Source: a virus
DNA: 22,258 nt
Reading direction: 5' to 3' (one strand)
Virus record (IMG/VR): IMGVR_UViG_3300037847_006119
Coordinates: 1 to 22,258 of that record
The position numbers and the translations under genes are program-made. Under the pieces are notes generated by a model. The model saw nothing but the letters and a program-made list of their open reading frames with translations. It was not told the origin of the DNA and searched no databases. Below are positions 17,300-22,258 of this stretch, piece by piece (positions within the stretch are counted from its first letter, which is position 1; every line of letters begins with the position of its first letter).

Positions 17300-18297
17300 T
17301 GCCGAATATTAACGACAGAATTGGTTCGCAGAATGTAATTCGTGTCTTATCTAATGCGTCTGCACCACCTACACGATTAGTAAACTTAACTGATGTAGAT
17401 TCTGCTAGAAAGACTGAAGATGGTATGATCCTGGTGTGGGATCTAACCACAGAAAAGTTTTTCATGACAGATGCAATAGATGCATCTAAATTGACTGTAA
17501 CGGGTTTAGTTACATTTACAAATTCTACAGATTCTTCTTCCCCCACAACTGGTGCTTTAGCAGTTTCTGGTGGATTGGGTGTTGGAAAATATGTTAACTT
17601 TGGAAGTGGATTAACTGTAGCAGGTGTATCCACGTTTTCATCAAATATAGATCTTAATGCATCATTAGATGTTTTAAATCGTGCAAAGATCAACGGAACT
17701 TTCCAAACAGTTGGAGTAACAACACTTGCTTCATCGGGTGGCATCACAACAACAGGTGGTAATCTTTATGTTGGTGGAGATCTTTTTGTTGCAGATGATT
17801 TGGTATATGATGAAGCAACGGCAAGAAATTGGGATGTATCTGGTATTGCGACTGTAGGTACGTTATTTAAGGTACTCGGATCATCAGAACTTATTGATCT
17901 TAGAGTTGGTGGAGCTTCTACTTTTGTTGGTCAGTCCCAATTTAACAGCAATGTTTCTATAGGTGGAAGTCTAAGCATTGCAGGTATTACATCACTTGCT
18001 TCAACAGGCGGAATTACTACAACTGGTGGTGATCTTTTTGTAGGAGGTTCCTTTAATGCCAAAGACATTGTTGTTTCGGGTATTGCTACTTTTGGTACTA
18101 CAAGTGTTGTTATAGATGGTGCTAATGACATAATTAACGTCGGTACTGCTTTAACATTAAGTGGATCTGATGGAGTTATTGCTCCTTCTGCTAAAGTTGC
18201 TGGACTTTCTACTTTTGTTGGATTATCAACCTTCCAAAACAATGTTTTTGTTTCAGGAACACTTGAAGCTGGATTAATTGATGGAGGAGAATACTGA
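17299..18297 (+). CDS. Repetitive tail fibre or whisker-like protein
   Basis: This encodes 332 residues. The N-terminal region has the fibre-associated pattern LTDVDSARKTEDGMILVWD (about residues 34-52), seen in many phage fibre proteins as LxDVxxxxxxGxxLxWD. It continues with TTGALAVSGGLGVGKYV and then short beta repeats. GGITTTGGNLYVGG and GGITTTGGDLFVGG are near-identical copies. STF-centred units recur (GVSTFSSNI, GASTFVGQSQF, GLSTFVGLSTF). Such repeats usually form trimeric beta-helical or beta-prism shafts. It sits immediately before gp13, the place of wac (fibritin) and near gp12 (short tail fibre) in T4, but I see no T4-like foldon or coiled-coil series. A fibre-like structural protein is likely; whether whisker, short fibre or collar protein is open. 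The start overlaps the upstream stop. Confidence 0.75.
   Translation: MPNINDRIGSQNVIRVLSNASAPPTRLVNLTDVDSARKTEDGMILVWDLTTEKFFMTDAIDASKLTVTGLVTFTNSTDSSSPTTGALAVSGGLGVGKYVNFGSGLTVAGVSTFSSNIDLNASLDVLNRAKINGTFQTVGVTTLASSGGITTTGGNLYVGGDLFVADDLVYDEATARNWDVSGIATVGTLFKVLGSSELIDLRVGGASTFVGQSQFNSNVSIGGSLSIAGITSLASTGGITTTGGDLFVGGSFNAKDIVVSGIATFGTTSVVIDGANDIINVGTALTLSGSDGVIAPSAKVAGLSTFVGLSTFQNNVFVSGTLEAGLIDGGEY
17706..18050 (+). repeat. Paired GGITTTGG repeat units
   Basis: Unit 1 (about 17709-17777) and unit 2 (about 17982-18050) encode GVTTLASSGGITTTGGNL and GITSLASTGGITTTGGDL followed by YVGG or FVGG. The DNA is recognisably related (CACTTGCTTC is shared), with differences mainly at third codon positions. 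This indicates an old internal duplication kept by selection on the protein. Confidence 0.7.
18283..18289 (+). promoter_or_regulatory. Strong Shine-Dalgarno site for gp13
   Basis: GGAGGAG ends 7 bases before the ATG at 18297, within the last codons of the fibre-like gene (IDGGEY). With the TGATG overlap, it fixes the gp13 start and suggests efficient coupled translation. Confidence 0.75.
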
Positions 18298-19136
18298 TGG
18301 CAAAACCAAGTACTAGACAAGAACTGATTGATTACTCCCTAAGAAAACTAGGAGCCCCAGTATTAGAAGTTAATGTTGCTGATGAGCAAATTGATGATTT
18401 AGTTGATGATACCATACAGTTTTTCAATGAAAGACATTTTGATGGTGTCGAAAGAATGTATCTGAAGTATAAAATAACTCAGGATGATATTGATAGAGGA
18501 AAAGGACCATCAGATCCTGGTGTAAGTGGAATTACTACCACAACTGTTTCCAACAGTGTGGGATTAACTACTCAATTCAATTACGAAGAAAATAATAACT
18601 ATATTCAAGTTCCAGATTCGGTAATTGGTATAGAAAAGGTATTTAAGTTTGATGCAAGTTCTATCTCTGGTGGAATGTTCAGTATCAAATATCAATTATT
18701 TTTGAACGATTTGTATTATTTCAATTCTGTCGAATTGTTGCAATATTCAATGACCAAAACATATCTTGAAGATATTGATTTCTTGTTAACAACTGATAAG
18801 CAGATTAGATTTAACAAAAGACAAGGTAGAATGTATCTTGATATTGATTGGGGATCTCAGAATGCTGGAGATTATTTAATTATAGATTGTTACAGAGCAT
18901 TAGATCCTGCAAACTTTTCAAAAGTCTATAACGATACTTTTGTAAAACAATATTTGACAGCTTTGATTAAAAAGCAGTGGGGTCAGAATTTAATTAAGTT
19001 CCAAGGTGTAAAACTTCCTGGAGGAACGGAATTAAATGGACGGCAATTATATGAGGATGGAGAAAGAGATCTTGCGGAAATAAGGCAAAAGATGACATCC
19101 GATTATGAAATGCCACCTCTGGACTTTATTGGGTAA
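18297..19136 (+). CDS. 13: Neck protein gp13
   Basis: This encodes 279 residues (T4 gp13 has 309). gp13 joins the portal vertex of the filled head and, with gp14, makes the neck to which the tail binds. The N-terminal block LRKLGAPVLEVNVADEQIDD (about residues 15-34) followed by FFNERHFDGVERMYLKY matches T4 LRRLGAPIINVELTEDQIYD and ELYGEYHFDGLNKGF. The C-terminal block WGQNLIKFQGVKLPGGTELN...QLYEDGERDLAEIR with PPLDFIG at the end matches T4 GQILARHQGMMLPGGVTID...RLIEEARLEKEALR. The middle differs, as expected for this group. The start overlaps the upstream TGA with a strong ribosome site. Confidence 0.95.
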   Translation: MAKPSTRQELIDYSLRKLGAPVLEVNVADEQIDDLVDDTIQFFNERHFDGVERMYLKYKITQDDIDRGKGPSDPGVSGITTTTVSNSVGLTTQFNYEENNNYIQVPDSVIGIEKVFKFDASSISGGMFSIKYQLFLNDLYYFNSVELLQYSMTKTYLEDIDFLLTTDKQIRFNKRQGRMYLDIDWGSQNAGDYLIIDCYRALDPANFSKVYNDTFVKQYLTALIKKQWGQNLIKFQGVKLPGGTELNGRQLYEDGERDLAEIRQKMTSDYEMPPLDFIG

Positions 19137-19141
19137 TAATT

Positions 19142-20581
19142 ATGGCATTAAATCCATTCTTTCTGCAAGGATCTTCTAACGAGCAGTTTCTCGTTCAGGA
19201 TTTAATTAATGAGCAATTAAAAATTTATGGTGTAGACATATATTATCTACCCAGAAAAATATTTAAAACTGACAATATAATTCGTGAAATTCAATCATCA
19301 AAATTTGATGATGTTTTTATGATGGAAGCATATATCAATAATTATGATGGATATGCTCCTGATAGTGACATAATGACTAAGTTTGGACTTAGATTAAAAA
19401 ACGAAGTAAGTCTAACAATATCTAGAGAAAGATATGAAGAATTTGTTGCTCCATTCTTAGAAGGTATTTCTTCAGGAATTAGAGAAGGTAGAATTACTGA
19501 GTATGATTTTGCAGATTTGATTACAAGACCGAAGGAAGGAGATTTGATTTATTTCCCACTAGGTGAAAGATTATTTGAAATTAAAAGAGTAGAGTCCGAA
19601 AAACCATTTTATCAATTAGGAAAAAATTATGTTTATGAATTAAGTTGTGAACTTTATGAGTATGAGAATGAACTTATTGATACTAATATTGAACAAGTTG
19701 ACAATACTGTAGAGGACGAAGGATATATTACTTCGTTGGTTTTGGTTGGAACTGCAATCACTGCAACTGCCACTGCAGGAATTTCTAGTGGATCTGTGAA
19801 TCAAATATTCATAAATGACGATGGTGGTGGATATATCACTACACCAACAGTAACATTCTCAGATCCCCCAGATATTACTGGAGGAGATGTAAGAGCAACT
19901 GCAGTTGCAATCACGACTAATAAAGGAAATGTTCAGTCGATTCAAAGACTTGAGTTGACTAATGGTGGATCTGGATATACTAAACCACCAACAATTACAA
20001 TTACTGGTGGGGGTGGATCTGGAGCTGCTATTACTTGTTCAATCGGCACTACAGAATTTAGTGTCAGTACACTATCACTTACAAATGGTGGTAGGGGATA
20101 TGGAAGTGCACCGATTGTTACGATTGGTTCTCCAGGAACAGGAACTACTGCCACTGCTGTTGCAGAAATTGATAATGTTGGCGCGATTAGTCAATTGAGA
20201 ATTATTGGAGGTGGAATTGGATATACTTCTGCACCAACAATTGAATTTGCAGGATTTGCAACCGTTGGTGTAGGTACATTCGAGTATAATGAAGAAGTTA
20301 CTGGACAAACTTCGGGAACAACCGGAAGAGTTAGGGACTTTAGAGTATCAATACCGGCATCAGGAAGTTCTCTAGAAACTACTAATCTACGTGTATCACT
20401 AAATACAGGTAAGTTTATTGCCGGTGAAATTATTGTAGGATCAATTTCTTCTGCTAAGTATGTGGTTCAAAGTTATGACACGGATAGCTATGATAATCCA
20501 TATGATGTAAATGAAGAGATAGAACTTGAGGCAGATAACATATTAGACTTTACAGAATCAAATCCATTTGGAACTTTCTAA
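19142..20581 (+). CDS. 14: Neck protein gp14 with large beta-repeat insertion
   Basis: This encodes 479 residues against 256 in T4. gp14 completes the neck on the head side with gp13. Residues 1-190 follow T4 gp14 closely: [12 protein letters not shown] (T4 MRGVECYYVPRE), AYINNYDGY (T4 AYLNSFEGY), [19 protein letters not shown] (T4 FSKFGMQVQDEVTLSI), and [20 protein letters not shown] with FYQLGKN (T4 [27 protein letters not shown]). The C-terminal [11 protein letters not shown] resembles T4 FESSPFDNDF. Between about residues 195 and 450 lie four GGxGYxxxPxxxI units and one [12 protein letters not shown] unit, like those in the giant structural proteins. This part should project as a beta-rich decoration from the neck or collar. 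It starts 5 bases after gp13 and its stop overlaps gp15 (TAATG). Confidence 0.95.
   Translation: [479 protein letters not shown]
19798..20258 (+). repeat. Four GGxGYxxxPxxxI units in gp14
   Basis: Cores are [17 protein letters not shown] (about 19819), [19 protein letters not shown] (about 19963), [18 protein letters not shown] (about 20083) and [16 protein letters not shown] (about 20206). Each is preceded by a hydrophobic strand (IQRLEL, VSTLSL, ISQLRI) and followed by a Gly-rich turn and an AxA/ITCSI-type strand. Period is about 40-48 residues. Units differ enough that they are not a recent tandem expansion. Confidence 0.8.
20285..20475 (+). repeat. GQTSG module near the gp14 C terminus
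   Basis: [19 protein letters not shown] is followed by a strand (TTNLRVSLN) and a turn [11 protein letters not shown], the same order as the SGA modules in the DUF4815-type protein. A second weaker start, [13 protein letters not shown], follows directly. Confidence 0.6.
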
Positions 20582-21384
20582 TGCTGGGAACTTATTTTTA
20601 TCACGAAATTATTAGAAAAACTATTATTAGTTTTGGAACATTGTTTAATGATATCTACATTAGACATACCAAAAGTGATGGTAGTGTTTTAGATGAAACT
20701 AAAGTTGGTCTTTCTTATGGACCGATGCAAAAGTTCTTAGCAAAGATTCAAGAGCAAGAACAATTGACAAAATCAATTGCAATTACTCTCCCTAGAATGT
20801 CCTTTGAGATGAGTGGTATTCAATATGATCCTACTAGAAAGACTGGAGTAACACAGACATTTAAAGCTGTTGATAAGAACAATGGCAAAATGAAAAAAGT
20901 GTTTATGCCAGTTCCCTATAACCTATCATTTGAATTAAATATTTTCAGTAAATTGAATGATGATGCACTGCAAATTATAGAACAGATATTACCATTTTTT
21001 CAACCATCATTTAATTTAACTGTAGATTTAGTAAGTTCTATTGGAGAAAAAAGAGATATTCCAATTGTTTTGGATAGTGTAAATTTTCAAGACGACTATG
21101 AGGGAACGTTTCAAACAAGACGTGCTTTAATATATACATTAAGATTCACTGCAAAAACATATCTGTTTGGTCCGATTGCAGAATCTTCCGATGGACTTAT
21201 CAAGAAAGTTCAGGCAGATTTCTATACAGATACAAACGTACAAACAGCAAAACGTGAGGTCAGATATACTGTTACCCCAGATCCAATTACTGCAGGTCCA
21301 GAAGACGACTTTGGATTTGATGAAAATTGGTATGACTTTAGTGATAGTAAGAAGTATAGTCCAACAAGACAAGAGGATATTTGA
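20581..21384 (+). CDS. 15: Tail sheath stabiliser and completion protein gp15
   Basis: This encodes 267 residues (T4 gp15 has 272). gp15 forms the hexameric ring at the head-proximal end of the tail, ending tube and sheath growth and contacting the neck. MLGTYFYHEIIRKTIISFGTLF mirrors T4 MFGYFYNSSFRRYATLMGDLF. IAITLPRMSFEMSGIQYDP matches T4 ETILPRINLHLVDFSYNA. The best block, DDALQIIEQILPFFQPSFNL (residues 127-146), matches T4 DDMFQIVEQILPYFQPHFNT. KRDIPIVL near 162 and a YGP/YLFGPI segment near 195 also fit. The start codon shares its A with the gp14 stop; no strong ribosome site is visible, so coupling to gp14 translation is likely. Confidence 0.95.
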   Translation: MLGTYFYHEIIRKTIISFGTLFNDIYIRHTKSDGSVLDETKVGLSYGPMQKFLAKIQEQEQLTKSIAITLPRMSFEMSGIQYDPTRKTGVTQTFKAVDKNNGKMKKVFMPVPYNLSFELNIFSKLNDDALQIIEQILPFFQPSFNLTVDLVSSIGEKRDIPIVLDSVNFQDDYEGTFQTRRALIYTLRFTAKTYLFGPIAESSDGLIKKVQADFYTDTNVQTAKREVRYTVTPDPITAGPEDDFGFDENWYDFSDSKKYSPTRQEDI

Positions 21385-21389
21385 TTGAT

Positions 21390-21812
21390 ATGAGTAATAA
21401 TTATGATCCTATCGATGAAGCATTGAATACAACAAGTGATATTGTTGATGTAGAACCTGTTAAGAAAAAACCAGAGATTGTAAAATCTAAAGAAGTAGAT
21501 ATTGAGAAGGACTATGAGTATAGTCGTGCAAACCTCTATTCCCTCATAGAGAAGGGTCAGGAGGCAATTAACGGCATTATGGAGGTTGCAGGGGAAGGAG
21601 GCAGTCCAAGGGCATACGAGGTCGCAGGACAGTTGATTAAGAGTGTTGCTGATACTACTGATAAGTTAATTGACTTACAGAAGAAACTAAAAGACGTTGA
21701 GGATGAGTCTAAAAAGACCACAAATAATGTTACTAACAATGCGGTTTTTGTAGGTTCTACTTCAGAACTTCAAAAAATGCTAAAACAAGGTTTTCTAAAT
21801 AATAAAGAGTAA
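21390..21812 (+). CDS. 16: Terminase small subunit gp16
   Basis: This encodes 140 residues from ATG 21390 (T4 gp16 has 164). The small terminase binds DNA as a ring and regulates the large subunit gp17 during headful packaging. The acidic N-terminal DPIDEALNTTSDIVDVEP, the central helical part with DYEYSRANLYSLIEKGQEA, the conserved-looking PRAYEVAGQLIKSVADTTDKL and a final charged helix (LQKKLKDVEDE) fit T4-like gp16, and the gene directly follows gp15 as in T4. A TTG at 21381 in the same frame would add three residues and lies closer to AAGAGG (21371-21376), so the exact start is uncertain; the ATG is preferred for the protein pattern. gp17 is not in the window and is expected further right. 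Confidence 0.88.
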   Translation: MSNNYDPIDEALNTTSDIVDVEPVKKKPEIVKSKEVDIEKDYEYSRANLYSLIEKGQEAINGIMEVAGEGGSPRAYEVAGQLIKSVADTTDKLIDLQKKLKDVEDESKKTTNNVTNNAVFVGSTSELQKMLKQGFLNNKE

Positions 21813-21827
21813 TCTACTTTTTTATTG

Positions 21828-22258
21828 ATGAAAAAGTGTAAGCAAGGATACTATTATTGCCATACCGATAAAAAATGCAAACGGATTCCAACAGGATACC
21901 GTGTGGGTTTAGGTGGGTATCTCCGTAAGGAGAATGGAGAAGAACAAGGAGAGAACGATAATGCAGATAACACAAATGGCAATGGAAATGGGAATGGGAA
22001 ATCTAATGGGGGTTCTAATGGCGGAGGAGTTTCAGAATCGATCATATCCGAAAAACGTGATGGAAAATCTGCCAAAGACAAAGGATACTCACTTAGAGAC
22101 TGGTTCAAAGGTGGAGGATGGAAACAAACTGGTGGTAAATATGATGGAAAACCATGTGCCAAACAACCAGGTCAAACAACCAAACCATATTGTCGTGATG
22201 CAGACGACCGAGCTGCAATGAGTAAGGATAAAAGAGATAAAGCAGCTGCTAAAAAACG
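21828..22258 (+). CDS. Cys-containing basic protein, 3' partial
   Basis: The frame is open from ATG 21828 to the window edge (143 codons visible), starting 15 bases after gp16. The N terminus carries three cysteines in CKQGYYYCHTDKKCKRIPTG (C4, C11, C17), which looks like a small metal-binding or disulfide element. A low-complexity linker of Asn/Gly (about residues 45-70) follows. The C-terminal block GYSLRDWFKGGGWKQTGGKY, then KPCAKQPGQTTKPYCRD and a Lys/Ala/Asp-rich helix, resembles a family I recall as DUF5872 in phages and algal viruses; that name needs checking. Basic charge and position between gp16 and the expected gp17 hint at DNA handling or packaging, but this is speculation. No good ribosome site is visible, so coupling to gp16 is possible. 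Confidence 0.75.
   Translation, partial: MKKCKQGYYYCHTDKKCKRIPTGYRVGLGGYLRKENGEEQGENDNADNTNGNGNGNGKSNGGSNGGGVSESIISEKRDGKSAKDKGYSLRDWFKGGGWKQTGGKYDGKPCAKQPGQTTKPYCRDADDRAAMSKDKRDKAAAKK

Noticed and set aside
17299-18297. Diversity-generating retroelement target in the fibre-like gene
   Set aside because: No adenine-biased variable repeat with a matching template and no reverse transcriptase are present in the window.
21381-21383. TTG start for gp16
   Set aside because: It overlaps the gp15 stop region and adds only three residues. ATG 21390 gives the family-like N terminus, though the TTG has a better placed AAGAGG and cannot be fully excluded.
21804-21822. Possible terminator: AAAGAGTA / TACTTTTT hairpin at the gp16 stop
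   Set aside because: The stem has one G-C pair and one G-T wobble with a three-base loop, so it is too weak. It also abuts the start of the next co-directional gene.
21913-22221. An overlapping + strand open frame near the right edge
   Set aside because: It is out of frame with the Cys-containing gene starting at 21828, whose motifs are coherent. The alternative frame encodes Met/Asn-rich sequence typical of a shadow.
1-22258. Very frequent GGATC strings as a possible recognition or uptake signal
   Set aside because: They mostly come from in-frame Gly-Ser codon pairs (GGA TCN) in Gly/Ser-rich structural proteins and follow the reading frame.

Overview
The window is part of the late, virion-structure region of a T4-like (contractile-tailed) phage. 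Every supportable gene is on the + strand, genes abut or overlap by one to a few bases, and the DNA is strongly AT-rich (about one third G+C by eye). Gene order and protein motifs match the T4 run gp7 position - gp8 - (gp9 to gp12/wac positions) - gp13 - gp14 - gp15 - gp16. The very long YHYH-domain and DUF4815-type proteins, the Gly/Ser/Thr-rich beta-repeat style and the AT-rich composition point to the marine T4-like group (cyanophages of Prochlorococcus/Synechococcus, or related pelagiphages). The host cannot be fixed from this window.

Layout. Bases 1-7988 hold the 3' 2661 codons of a giant structural protein with a YHYH domain at the window edge. After a short gap with a perfect T4-type late promoter (TATAAATA) come gp8, a baseplate wedge protein enlarged by an internal insertion (8020-9576), and a 2376-residue DUF4815-type structural protein (9582-16712). 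A 67-residue coiled-coil protein (16709-16912) overlaps its end. A second perfect TATAAATA (16929-16936) precedes a 111-residue beta-rich protein, a repetitive fibre-like protein, the neck proteins gp13 and gp14 (gp14 nearly doubled by repeats), the tail completion protein gp15 and the small terminase gp16. The last gene, open at the right edge, encodes a Cys-containing basic protein.

How they work together. gp8 and, by position and size, the two giant proteins should build the baseplate and its periphery. gp13/gp14 form the neck that closes the filled head, gp15 caps the tail tube and sheath, and gp16 works with the large terminase (expected just beyond the right edge) in DNA packaging. The two late promoters divide the block into a baseplate unit and a fibre/neck/packaging unit.

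The main non-routine signal is the spread of a small set of beta-rich modules across several otherwise unrelated virion proteins. These modules sit inside conserved T4 core proteins gp8 and gp14 as well as in the giants. I see no tRNA, CRISPR array, mobile element, origin or defence system, and no gene-free stretch longer than 51 bases.
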